In this document: positions 5,898 through 13,036 of the stretch, piece after piece
Layout of the letters: each line of letters opens with the position of its first letter
How positions within the stretch are numbered: the first letter of the stretch is position 1
Origin: Bog-756 sp049521915
GTDB taxonomy: Bacteria; Actinomycetota; Acidimicrobiia; Acidimicrobiales; RAAP-2
Direction of reading: 5' to 3'
Assembly (NCBI GenBank): GCA_049521915.1
Contig: JBEKOI010000047.1
Location: 1 to 16,952 of the forward strand
DNA length: 16,952 bases
The notes under the pieces: model-generated
What the model saw: only the letters and a program-made list of their open reading frames with translations
What the model was told of the DNA's origin: nothing
The model's database searches: none
Made by a program: the position numbers and the translations under genes

Positions 5898-6758
5898 GTG
5901 AGTGAAGCCCTCGACTTCCTGGTCGACCTGCTTGACCTCGAGTCCATCGAAGTCAACATCTTCCGGGGCGTGAGCCCCAACGAGGACCGCCAGCGGGTGT
6001 TCGGCGGTCAGGTCGCGGCCCAGTCGTTGATGGCCGCGGGCCGGACCGTCGACAACGGACGGCCGCACTCGTTGCACGCCTACTTCCTGCGGCCGGGTGA
6101 CCCCAACGTGCCCATCCTCTACGAGGTGGACCGCATACGGGACGGCAGGTCCTTCACCACCCGCAGGGTGGTGGCCATCCAGCATGGCCGGGCCATCTTC
6201 AACATGTCGACGTCGTTCCACGTCGACGAGCCCGGACTCTCCCACCAATTCCCCATGCCCGACGTCCCCGCCCCCGAAAACCTCGACACCCTGGCCACGA
6301 GGCTCGAACCCTTCCGGGACACGCTCGGGGACTGGTTCTCCCGGCCCCACCCCATCGATCAGCGCCACATCGGTGAGCTGCCCTTCAGCCACGGCGCCGG
6401 GAAGGAGCCGGTGCAGCGCCTGTGGATCCGGGCCGACGGAACCCTCCCGGACGATCCGCTGCTCCACACCTGCATCGCCACCTACGCGTCGGACATGTCG
6501 CTGTTCGACACCATGCTGGCCCCTCACGACGTCCGGTGGGAGGACAGCCACTTCATGGGCGCCAGCCTCGACCACTGCATGTGGTTCCATCGTCCGTTCC
6601 GGGCCGACGAATGGCTGCTCTACGACATGGACAGTCCCTCGGCCTTCGGCGCCCGCGGACTGGCCCGGGGATTGCTGTTCACCAGGGAGGGCGAGCTGGT
6701 CGTGTCAATGGTCCAAGAAGGTCTGATGCGACTGTCGAACCGCCCGAGCGGCTCCTGA
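5898..6758 (+). CDS. tesB: Acyl-CoA thioesterase II (TesB)
   Basis: 286-aa double-hotdog thioesterase that hydrolyses acyl-CoA to free fatty acid and CoA. VFGGQVAAQSLMAAGRTV (34-51) and SLHAYFLRPGD (58-68) mark the first hotdog. SLDHCMWFHRPFR (223-235) marks the second and carries Asp225, and VQEGLMR (272-278) carries Gln273, both matching the catalytic residues of E. coli TesB. The third catalytic position, Thr in E. coli, aligns with Pro247 in DSPSA; a neighbouring Ser (246 or 248) may serve instead. I start at GTG 5898, because the longer upstream frame is only the shadow of the divergent glycosidase. It converges on gltA across a repeat tract. Confidence 0.93.
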   Translation: MSEALDFLVDLLDLESIEVNIFRGVSPNEDRQRVFGGQVAAQSLMAAGRTVDNGRPHSLHAYFLRPGDPNVPILYEVDRIRDGRSFTTRRVVAIQHGRAIFNMSTSFHVDEPGLSHQFPMPDVPAPENLDTLATRLEPFRDTLGDWFSRPHPIDQRHIGELPFSHGAGKEPVQRLWIRADGTLPDDPLLHTCIATYASDMSLFDTMLAPHDVRWEDSHFMGASLDHCMWFHRPFRADEWLLYDMDSPSAFGARGLARGLLFTREGELVVSMVQEGLMRLSNRPSGS

Positions 6759-6802
6759 CCGGAGGGCCGGGGCGGCTGCTGACCGGAGGGCAGGGGCACC
6801 GC
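6755..6802. repeat. 24-bp direct repeat, two copies
   Basis: CTGACCGGAGGGC at 6755-6767 recurs at 6779-6791, a 24-bp period. The first copy overlaps the tesB stop codon. It leads directly into the 14-bp tandem repeat. Confidence 0.75.
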
Positions 6803-6870
6803 ACCCGGGATGACGCACCCGGGATGACGTCACCGGGATGACGCCACCGGGATGACGCCAACGGGGCCGG
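6801..6870. repeat. 14-bp tandem repeat between tesB and gltA
   Basis: Four adjacent units, GCACCCGGGATGAC at 6801 and 6815, GTCACCGGGATGAC at 6829 and GCCACCGGGATGAC at 6843, then a degenerate fifth from 6857. The tract fills most of the 123-bp gap between two convergent genes. It is not a CRISPR because there are no spacers. It looks like slippage-generated sequence. A role in stopping convergent transcription is possible but there is no T-run. Confidence 0.85.
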
Positions 6871-6881
6871 GCCGGGGCGGG

Positions 6882-8153
6882 TCAGCGGGAGGTGAGGGGC
6901 ACGTAGTGGCGGGCGTCGTCGCCGATGTAGAGCTGACGGGGCCGGGCGATCTTCGAGTCCTGATCCAGCATCTCGTTCCAGTGGGCCAGCCAACCCGCCG
7001 TGCGGGGGATGGCAAACAGCACGGGGAACATCTCGAGCGGAAAGCCCATGGCCTGGTAGATCAGACCGGAGTAGAAGTCGACGTTGGGATACAGCTTCCG
7101 CGACAGGAAATAGTCATCGGACAGGGCGATCTCCTCCAACTTCAACGCGATATCCAAGAGGGGGTTCTTGCCCGTGACCGTGAACACCTCGTCGGCCGTC
7201 TTCTTGATGATCGTCGCCCGCGGGTCGTAGCTCTTGTAGACCCGGTGGCCGAATCCCTGGAGCCTCCCACCTGACCCCTCCTTCACCGAGGCGATGAAAG
7301 AGGGGACGTTGTCCATCGACCCGATGTCGGTGAGCATGCGGATGACCGCCTCGTTGGCTCCCCCGTGTCGTGGACCGTACAGGGCGGCGGCGGCGGCGGC
7401 ACAGGCCGAATACGGATCGGCGTGGGAGGAGCCCACCACCCGCATGGCGGTGGTCGAGCAGTTCTGCTCGTGGTCGGCATGGAGGATGAAGAGCACGTCG
7501 AGGGCGCGGGCCAGGACCGGGTCGGCTTCGAACCGCGGTTCCGCGATCTTCCACATCATGGACAAGAAGTTCGACGTGAACGGCAACGAATTGTCCGGAT
7601 AGACGAAGGGCATGCCCACGCTGAACCGGTGGGCGGCGGCGGCCAGCGTCGGCATCTTGGCGATCAGCCGGATGATCTGCTTGTCACGTGATTCGATGTC
7701 GAAGATATCTTTGGCATCTCCGTAGAAGGTCGACAGGGCGGCCACCGCGGACACGAGCATGCCCATGGGATGGGCGTCGTAGTGGAACCCTTCGAGGAAC
7801 CGCTTGCGCACGTTCTCGTGGATGAAGGTGTGCAGGGTGATCTCACGTTCCCAGGTCTCGTACTGGGCGGGGGACGGGAGCTCGCCATTCAACAGCAGGT
7901 AGGCCACCTCGAGGTAGGTCGAGCTCTCGGCCAGTTGCTCGATGGGATACCCGCGGTAGCGGAGGATGCCCTCGTCCCCGTCCAGGTAGGTGATCGAGCT
8001 CTCGCACGCAGCCGTGGAGACGAGCCCCGGATCGTAGAACCAGACCCCGGGGAGCAGCTTCGACCACTGCGCCGCGGAGATGCCGCCGTGTTCGAAGGGG
8101 ATCTCGAGGGTCTCGCCGTTGCGATTGTCGATGATCGTGATGCTCTCAGCCAC
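6882..8153 (-). CDS. gltA: Citrate synthase (type II, GltA-like)
   Basis: 423-aa enzyme condensing acetyl-CoA and oxaloacetate to citrate at the entry of the TCA cycle. Length and motifs match the bacterial hexameric type. LHADHEQNCSTTAMR (224-238) is conserved. The catalytic triad is His263 in GPRHGGANEA, His303 in GFGHRVYKSYDPR and Asp359 in NVDFYSG. I choose GTG 8153, giving the usual start VAESITIIDNRNGE. An upstream in-frame GTG at 8198 would add 15 residues unlike the family and precedes the likely transcript start. A TAGGAT hexamer at 8202-8207 predicts a leader of about 42 nt, with only a weak G-rich Shine-Dalgarno (GGGGA close to the GTG). Convergent with tesB. Confidence 0.95.
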   Translation of the reverse strand: MAESITIIDNRNGETLEIPFEHGGISAAQWSKLLPGVWFYDPGLVSTAACESSITYLDGDEGILRYRGYPIEQLAESSTYLEVAYLLLNGELPSPAQYETWEREITLHTFIHENVRKRFLEGFHYDAHPMGMLVSAVAALSTFYGDAKDIFDIESRDKQIIRLIAKMPTLAAAAHRFSVGMPFVYPDNSLPFTSNFLSMMWKIAEPRFEADPVLARALDVLFILHADHEQNCSTTAMRVVGSSHADPYSACAAAAAALYGPRHGGANEAVIRMLTDIGSMDNVPSFIASVKEGSGGRLQGFGHRVYKSYDPRATIIKKTADEVFTVTGKNPLLDIALKLEEIALSDDYFLSRKLYPNVDFYSGLIYQAMGFPLEMFPVLFAIPRTAGWLAHWNEMLDQDSKIARPRQLYIGDDARHYVPLTSR

Positions 8154-8201
8154 TGATCCCCAAACCCTTCTGTCGTCCGTCTCGTCGGCCCAACCCACCC
8201 A

Positions 8202-8207
8202 ATCCTA
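8202..8207 (-). promoter_or_regulatory. -10 element of gltA
   Basis: TAGGAT on the minus strand, about 48 nt before GTG 8153. The predicted leader begins with closely spaced G-runs (GGG-T-GGG-TT-GGG) and has another pair (GGG-TTT-GGGG) just before the start codon. No clear -35 at standard spacing. Confidence 0.4.
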
Positions 8208-8303
8208 GATCGACATGCCCCTTCCCTGACCAACCGGCGGCCGGCCCGAGCGGTGGCGAACAGCAACCGGGGCGGTCACCGACGCCGGGGCACGGCCTTC
8301 AGC

Positions 8304-9518
8304 TCAACTCGAGATCTGGACGAGGAATTTCTGGGACGATCCGGCCGGATTGGCCTGGGGGGGAATGGCCACGGCGAGGGAGAGCTCGTACAGGTGGCCA
8401 CCGGCGACGGGAAGCGGGGGCAGGGTCAGCGCGACGGACGATCCGGGGCGGAGGGTGATCCTCGTCTGTGTGGTGCCGCCGCGCTCCCCGGGGGCCGGCG
8501 GCGCCGTCCCGGCGGGGACGACCGGTGTCACCGTCTGGCTCACGGCCACGCCGCTCTCGACCACCGTCCCGCAGTTGGTCACCGTCATCGATCCCTGGAC
8601 CGTTCGTGTCGGGGGCAGCACGACGGGTGTGGGACCGGGGACGGCCGACGAGGGGTCGCTGCAGCTGTCGCCCACGATGCCCGGGCCGCCCGATGTCGCC
8701 ACCGCCGGGGGCGCCGGCGGTACCGCCGATGGCACCAGACCCGCGGCCGTGATGACCAGCTCGTGGAACGGGATCAGGGCCACCGACGTCTTCAGGGCCG
8801 CGGCCGTCGCCCCCAGCCGAACCGGACTGAGCGGGGCCTCGGCCGCCGGCGACGGCACCCACACGGATGCCGGCAGGTGGACCGGGATGTGCTGGCGATG
8901 GGCGTAGGCGACCAACTGCCGGTAGTCGTCGTCGGCCTGCTGGAAGAGCAGTCCGGCGCCGGCCATCGCCGCTGATGCATCGGGTATCGAGGTCAGCGGA
9001 GCCGATTGACGGGGGGGGGTGTCGGACGGGGCACCGGCGACGGGCAGGGGCGCCATGCCGAGGAGCCGATCGATGCTGGTGCGGAGACGGGCCGTGGCCC
9101 GCGACCGCTCGTCCATCACCTCGGTGAACCGGGTGCTCACACTTCCCGTCGGGTACGGCGGTACCAGGCCGGCCGCGTCCGACGCCTGCTCCGTGGTCGA
9201 ATCCACGGCTTCGTCGAGCCCCTGTTGGATCTCGGTTCTGGCCGTATGCGGAACCGTGGCGTTGGGCAGCTGCGCCGCAGTCTCCATCAAGGAGGCCAAC
9301 TCGCCGCCGGTCTGGTTGGAGGCGTCGACGACGCGGGACGCGAGGGCGCCGTACCCGGTGTCGATCGAGGCCCGGAAGCCGGCGGACTGGGCGTGGATCT
9401 CGGCCACCGATCCGATGACCAGGCCAGCAGTGACCACGATGAGGAGGACCAGCAGGAGAATCCTTCCCCGACCCCGCCTGGCGGCGGCGCGGCCGCGTCT
9501 GCGTCGGTCCCTCGGCAT
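8304..9518 (-). CDS. Membrane-anchored envelope protein of unknown function
   Basis: 404 aa, not recognised. Residues 1-19 are Arg-rich and residues about 20-42 are hydrophobic (ILLLVLLIVVTAGLVIGSV), so the protein should be anchored by one N-terminal helix with the rest outside the cell. About 45-250 is mainly helical with no motif I know. About 255-300 is a Pro/Ala/Val-rich linker. The C-terminal 100 residues look like a beta-sandwich (alternating TMTVTN, SVALTL and YELSLAVAIP strands), resembling CARDB or Ig-like folds. The only two Cys (in GDSCSD and VTNCGTV) flank the start of that domain and could form a disulfide. It is 106 bp downstream of sqdB on the same strand, but has its own -10 element 7 nt before ATG 9518. 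Confidence 0.8.
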   Translation of the reverse strand: MPRDRRRRGRAAARRGRGRILLLVLLIVVTAGLVIGSVAEIHAQSAGFRASIDTGYGALASRVVDASNQTGGELASLMETAAQLPNATVPHTARTEIQQGLDEAVDSTTEQASDAAGLVPPYPTGSVSTRFTEVMDERSRATARLRTSIDRLLGMAPLPVAGAPSDTPPRQSAPLTSIPDASAAMAGAGLLFQQADDDYRQLVAYAHRQHIPVHLPASVWVPSPAAEAPLSPVRLGATAAALKTSVALIPFHELVITAAGLVPSAVPPAPPAVATSGGPGIVGDSCSDPSSAVPGPTPVVLPPTRTVQGSMTVTNCGTVVESGVAVSQTVTPVVPAGTAPPAPGERGGTTQTRITLRPGSSVALTLPPLPVAGGHLYELSLAVAIPPQANPAGSSQKFLVQISS

Positions 9519-9525
9519 CCCGTGG

Positions 9526-9531
9526 ACGATA
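9526..9531 (-). promoter_or_regulatory. -10 element of a probable leaderless envelope-protein mRNA
   Basis: TATCGT on the minus strand, 7 nt before ATG 9518. No Shine-Dalgarno. Confidence 0.45.
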
Positions 9532-9624
9532 GTGCCCGGCGTCGGCGGCGGATCCTTGACGCGACGGCCCGGTCACCCGACCCGGACCGCCCGGACGCAC
9601 GACGAGGCCGGCGCCGGGAACGGC

Positions 9625-10818
9625 TCAGCGCATCAGGTCGGGTGCGACCTCCATGCCGGCCTTCCAGACCGTCTTGGCCACGATCTTCGAGAAGTCGGCA
9701 CGGCTCGCATACTTCGCACCGATCTCCCGCGTCTCCTCGAGGAGCCCCTCCGAGAGCGTGGTGGGGTTGAGGCCCAGCGCCAGAAAGCGCTCCCGCGTCA
9801 CGTTGAGGTCGTTCTCGGCCGCCTCCTTGCGGGGGTTCGGGAGGTAGGCGATCTCCACGCCGGTCAGCTTGGCGATGAGCTCGGCCAGATCCCTTACCTG
9901 GTAGGTCTCGGTGACCTGGTTGAACACGGAGACCTGCTCGCCCTTGGCCGGGGGGTTCTTGAGGGCGATCTCGATGCAGCGGACCGTGTCGCGGATGTGG
10001 ATGAATGCCCTCGTCTGGCCGCCGGTACCGTGCACGGTCAGCGGATGGCCGATCGCGGCCTGCATGATGAAGCGGTTGAGGACCGTGCCGTAGTCGCCGT
10101 CGTAGTCGAACCGGTTGATGAGACGCTCGTCGATCACCGTCTCGGGGGTCTGGGTGCCCCAGACGATGCCCTGGTGGAGATCGGTGATCCGCACCCCGTC
10201 GTTCTTGGCGTAGAAGGCGAAGAGGAGCTGATCGAGCGTCTTGGTCATGTGGTAGATGGAACCCGGGTTGGCCGGGTGCAGGATCTCGCGCTCGAGCTCG
10301 CCGTCCGGGGTGGTGACGTGAACGGTGAGGTAGCCCTCGGGGATCGGGGCCGAGCCCGACCACCCGTAGCCGTAGACGCCCATCGTGCCCAGGTGGACGA
10401 CGGCGATGTCGAGCTCCGACTCGACGATGGCACAGAGCAGGTTGTGGGTGCCGGCGATGTTGTTGTCGACGGTGTAGCGCTTGGTCTTCGAGCTCCGCAT
10501 CGAGTACGGAGCGGCCCGCTGCTCGGCGAAGTGGACGATGGCATCGGGCCGTTCCTCCAGCAGCAGCGTCACCAGCCGGTCGTACTCGTGGGCGAGGTCG
10601 AGATTGACGAAGCCGATGTCCTTGCCCGTGTGCTCCTTCCACACGGCCACCCGCTCGTGGATGGGGCGCACCGGGGTCAGGGATTCGACCTCGAGCTCGA
10701 CGTCGATGAAACGACGGCTCAGGTTGTCGACGATGGTCACGTCATGACCGGCCTGGGAGAGGTGCAGCGTCGTGGGCCAGCCGCAGAAGCCGTCGCCACC
10801 GAGAATGAGAACCTTCAT
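9625..10818 (-). CDS. sqdB: UDP-sulfoquinovose synthase (SqdB/SQD1)
   Basis: 397-aa short-chain dehydrogenase-type enzyme making UDP-sulfoquinovose from UDP-glucose and sulfite, the head-group donor for sulfolipid (SQDG) or sulfonated glycans. GGDGFCGWPTTLHL (7-20) is the NAD-binding loop in its SqdB-specific form. HFAEQRAAPYSM (97-108) is a SqdB hallmark. LGTMGVYG (143-150) carries Thr145, and Tyr189-x-x-x-Lys193 is the catalytic pair. FDYDGDYGTVLNRFIMQAAI (237-256) and HGTGGQTRAFIHIRDTV (263-279) match plant and cyanobacterial enzymes closely. The start at ATG 10818 has AAGGAAGG (10825-10832) 6 nt upstream. A TAGGAT hexamer at 10882-10887 suggests a leader of about 57 nt. No sulfolipid glycosyltransferase (SqdX/SqdD type) lies next to it. 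Confidence 0.95.
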   Translation of the reverse strand: MKVLILGGDGFCGWPTTLHLSQAGHDVTIVDNLSRRFIDVELEVESLTPVRPIHERVAVWKEHTGKDIGFVNLDLAHEYDRLVTLLLEERPDAIVHFAEQRAAPYSMRSSKTKRYTVDNNIAGTHNLLCAIVESELDIAVVHLGTMGVYGYGWSGSAPIPEGYLTVHVTTPDGELEREILHPANPGSIYHMTKTLDQLLFAFYAKNDGVRITDLHQGIVWGTQTPETVIDERLINRFDYDGDYGTVLNRFIMQAAIGHPLTVHGTGGQTRAFIHIRDTVRCIEIALKNPPAKGEQVSVFNQVTETYQVRDLAELIAKLTGVEIAYLPNPRKEAAENDLNVTRERFLALGLNPTTLSEGLLEETREIGAKYASRADFSKIVAKTVWKAGMEVAPDLMR

Positions 10819-10881
10819 GATGAGCCTTCCTTCTGCGAAGACGCGACCCGAAAAGCTCGGCAGGTGCGTTCGACGTCGACA

Positions 10882-10887
10882 ATCCTA
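10882..10887 (-). promoter_or_regulatory. -10 element of sqdB
   Basis: TAGGAT on the minus strand, about 63 nt before ATG 10818. The same hexamer is seen upstream of gltA. No strong -35. Confidence 0.4.
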
Positions 10888-11183
10888 TGTGTTGTCATCG
10901 TGGGATCGAGGGAATCGGGGTTGTTCCCGGCGAGCCCCGGAACTCCCCGATCACCCATGTTCCCGTTGCTTCCGGGTGGTGTGGGGCTTCCCGGAGCCTG
11001 TCGGAAGGTGGAATCGACCGACCACGCACGCACCATGATGTTCACCACCCCACGACGGGATGGAGGGCCATCAGGGATGGCCGACACCACGGAGTACCGG
11101 GTCATGCATTCCATTTCCCCCCCCTCGCTCCTGAACCTTACGCTTCCGACAGCGCCAGTTCGCTCTTCCAGAGCAAGCCCTGA

Positions 11184-11216
11184 CTGGTCACAAACGACCT
11201 GACCAGCCCCATTTTT
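11184..11216 (+). terminator. Inverted repeat followed by a T-run (plus-strand terminator or operator)
   Basis: CTGGTCA (11184-11190) pairs perfectly with TGACCAG (11200-11206) around 9 nt and is followed by CCCCATTTTT. This resembles a weak intrinsic terminator on the plus strand, although no plus-strand gene precedes it. Two shorter hairpins (11141-11154, 11162-11174) lie just upstream. A dimeric-regulator operator is the other reading. Confidence 0.35.
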
Positions 11217-11224
11217 ACCATCGA

Positions 11225-11252
11225 TTGACCACTGTTTGCCTGTGAATATCCT
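11225..11252 (+). promoter_or_regulatory. Candidate plus-strand promoter in the rmuC-sqdB gap
   Basis: TTGACC (11225-11230), a 16-nt spacer and TATCCT (11247-11252) give the best -35/-10 pair in the gap. It would drive transcription toward and antisense to the rmuC 3' end. Only very short ORFs follow. Confidence 0.3.
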
Positions 11253-11336
11253 TAGAGCCCCCCAATGGCCCGATCGACCCTGGGATGAACTGCAGGTCAC
11301 TAGGGGAAATGTGTCTCTCTCATCAAATTTGAGGAA

Positions 11337-12842
11337 TTACGCAGAGTGATGATCGCCGCGCGACGCTCCGTGCCGAATCTCTCTCGGGCCTTCGCGGGTC
11401 GCCTGCCCGTCCGCCTCGTCCGCCGACCCGGCCAGGCCCAGGAGATGCGGCCGTTCGAGTATCGGGATGCCCAGCTCGGGTGACTGGAGTGGCCGGGTCA
11501 TCGCATCGACCGGGACCGGATGGGGAAGCTCCTTCTCCCCGACGCCGACCACTCCCCGCTCCGCGAATCGCCGGGCGGTGACGAGGACCCGCCCCTCGAG
11601 CGAGCCGACGGCCTTGTTATAGGCCGACACCGCGCTGTTGAGTCCTTTCCCGACCCCGGAGAAGTGGTCGCCCAGCACCGACAGTCGTTGGTAGAGCAGC
11701 GCCCCGTCACGCTGGATCTCGCGGGCGTGCTCGGCCAGGGAGTCCTGCTGCCACCCGTAGGCCACCGCCCGCAGCAGGGCGATCAGCGATGTGGGCGTGG
11801 CCAGCAGCACGTGATTGGCCACGGCGTGCTCCATCAGACCGGGCTCGTGCTCGAGCGCGGCGGTCAGCAGCGGATCGCCGGGGATGAAGGCCACGACGAA
11901 CTCCGGCGACGGATCCACCCGTTTCCAGTACTCCTTCTTCGAGAGGGAGTCGACGTGGGCCTTCATCTGGCGGCCGTGGCTGGCCAGGTGGGTGCGACGC
12001 ACGATCTCGTCGTCGGCTTCGTTGGCATCCAGAAACGCCTGCATGGGGACCTTGGCGTCCACGGCCACGTTCTTGCCGCCCGGAAGGTGCACGACCATGT
12101 CGGGACGGAGCCGGCCGCTGTCGGCGTCCGATGTCACCTGTTCATCGAAGTCGCAGTGCTCGAGCATGCCCGCCATCTCCACCACCCGGCGCAGCTGCAG
12201 CTCGCCCCAGCGCCCCCGGGTCTGGGGCGACCGCAGGGCCGAGACCAGATTGCGGGTCTCCTTCTGCAATTGATCGTGTGACGTCGACAGGTGCTTCATC
12301 TGCTCGGTCAGGGTGGTGTAGGCACGTTGCCGTTCGACCTCGAGGCGCTGCATCCCCGCCTCGTACTTCCCCAGTTGCTCACCGATGGGCTTGAGCAACT
12401 GCTCGATGGCTTCCTGCCGTTTGGCCAGCTCACCGTCCGCGGCCTGGCGGGTCTCGTTGAGCTTCGTGTCGGCGAGCTGGAGGAACTGCTCGTTGTTCTG
12501 CTGGAGGGCGAGCGACGAGAGGCGGGCGAACTCCCCGGTCAGCTGCTCGCGGGTCTCCGCGAAGCCGGCAGCCCGCTCCTCGGCCGCCTTGCGCTCGTGC
12601 TGGAGCTCCGAGCCGAGACGGGCGGCATCGGCCCGGAGGCCGATCAGCTGCTGGGCCTGCTGGGACGCCTCCTGGCGCAGGCCCTGCAGATCGGCGACCA
12701 GCGTCTGGTTCTGTGCCGACGCATCGGCCAGGCGGGCTTCGGCCGTTCTGGCCGCGGTGACCTGATCGGCGCGGCCCAGCAGCCCCACCACCACGCCCAG
12801 GGGAATGCCGACGACGAGACCGACGATGACTCCGGTGATCAT
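11337..12842 (-). CDS. rmuC: RmuC family DNA recombination protein
   Basis: 501 aa. RmuC proteins carry a PD-(D/E)xK-type nuclease-like domain and limit recombination at inverted repeats; the biochemistry is not well settled. Residues 1-22 form a Gly/Val-rich membrane anchor (GVIVGLVVGIPLGVVVGLLG), about 25-200 is a long Ala/Gln/Glu-rich coiled coil, and the catalytic domain follows. Its markers are RGRWGELQLRRVVEMAGMLE, then VHLPGGKNVAVDAKVPMQAF, VVAFIPGD and PTSLIALLRAVAYGW. The start is fixed by AGGAGG 7 nt before ATG 12842; the longer frame to 12887 would add 15 residues in front of the anchor. The last 40 residues are a low-complexity tail. Divergent from ndh. Confidence 0.93.
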   Translation of the reverse strand: MITGVIVGLVVGIPLGVVVGLLGRADQVTAARTAEARLADASAQNQTLVADLQGLRQEASQQAQQLIGLRADAARLGSELQHERKAAEERAAGFAETREQLTGEFARLSSLALQQNNEQFLQLADTKLNETRQAADGELAKRQEAIEQLLKPIGEQLGKYEAGMQRLEVERQRAYTTLTEQMKHLSTSHDQLQKETRNLVSALRSPQTRGRWGELQLRRVVEMAGMLEHCDFDEQVTSDADSGRLRPDMVVHLPGGKNVAVDAKVPMQAFLDANEADDEIVRRTHLASHGRQMKAHVDSLSKKEYWKRVDPSPEFVVAFIPGDPLLTAALEHEPGLMEHAVANHVLLATPTSLIALLRAVAYGWQQDSLAEHAREIQRDGALLYQRLSVLGDHFSGVGKGLNSAVSAYNKAVGSLEGRVLVTARRFAERGVVGVGEKELPHPVPVDAMTRPLQSPELGIPILERPHLLGLAGSADEADGQATREGPREIRHGASRGDHHSA

Positions 12843-12892
12843 GACCTGTCCTCCTCGGGCCGCCTGGGGGGCAGACTGGCCCAGCACTGGCC

Positions 12893-12898
12893 AGCGTA
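12893..12898 (-). promoter_or_regulatory. -10 element of rmuC
   Basis: TACGCT on the minus strand predicts a leader of about 43 nt before ATG 12842, which contains the AGGAGG Shine-Dalgarno. Confidence 0.35.
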
Positions 12899-13024
12899 CC
12901 GATGGGGTGTGACGACTCCGGGGACCGCCACGGAGCCGCCGGGCGGGCGGGGGCGCCGGTGGTGCCCGGCCGGACCCGGGACCGACGGGCCCGGTTCCAT
13001 CGGGGGACCGGCCCTCCCCTGTGC

Positions 13025-13030
13025 CACCAT
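13025..13030 (+). promoter_or_regulatory. Possible -10 element of ndh
   Basis: CACCAT, 6 nt before ATG 13037. The spacing matches the other leaderless genes, though the first base departs from TANNNT. No Shine-Dalgarno. Confidence 0.35.
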
Positions 13031-13036
13031 GGGCGG

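Larger units (their letters stand above)
10819..11336. other. 518-bp intergenic region between rmuC and sqdB
   Basis: The only long gap. It holds the sqdB Shine-Dalgarno and -10 (10825-10832, 10882-10887). Stem-loops are at 10914-10951 (ATCGGGG/CCCCGAT with inner TTCC/GGAA), 11066-11082 (GGCCATC-AGG-GATGGCC), 11141-11154 (CGCT/AGCG), 11162-11174 (GCTCT-TCC-AGAGC) and 11184-11206 (CTGGTCA-9 nt-TGACCAG). A plus-strand promoter candidate is at 11225-11252. By my count 59 of 120 bases in 11221-11340 are G or C, clearly lower than the surrounding genes. A 161-codon minus-strand frame crosses it, but its codon use is poor, so I do not call it. Confidence 0.6.

Noticed and set aside
5808..6590. N-terminal 261-codon extension of the glycosidase frame
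   Set aside because: It is antisense to tesB. The family 1 signature begins right after ATG 5807, which also has a -10 hexamer upstream.
6801..6870. CRISPR-like array
   Set aside because: The 14-bp units are directly adjacent with no spacers, and no cas genes are present.
11221..11262. Cyclic di-GMP riboswitch, suggested by CACAGGCAAAC on the minus strand (11247-11236)
   Set aside because: Only a short similarity to one conserved strand. The matching second half of the aptamer is absent and no gene is suitably placed downstream.
11117..11263. 6C-type actinobacterial RNA, suggested by C-runs at 11117-11124 and 11258-11263
   Set aside because: Neither C-run is flanked by complementary arms, so the two C-loop hairpins of 6C RNA do not form.
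10815..11300. 161-codon minus-strand frame overlapping the sqdB start as ATGA
   Set aside because: The overlap looks like coupling, but from its internal ATG (MTRYSVV) onward about one third of codons end in A or T by my count, unlike neighbouring genes. The product resembles nothing, and sqdB has its own Shine-Dalgarno and -10 inside this frame.
11201..11340. Replication origin, suggested by the AT-richer stretch
   Set aside because: No cluster of TTATCCACA-like DnaA boxes is visible and no dnaA/dnaN neighbours exist.
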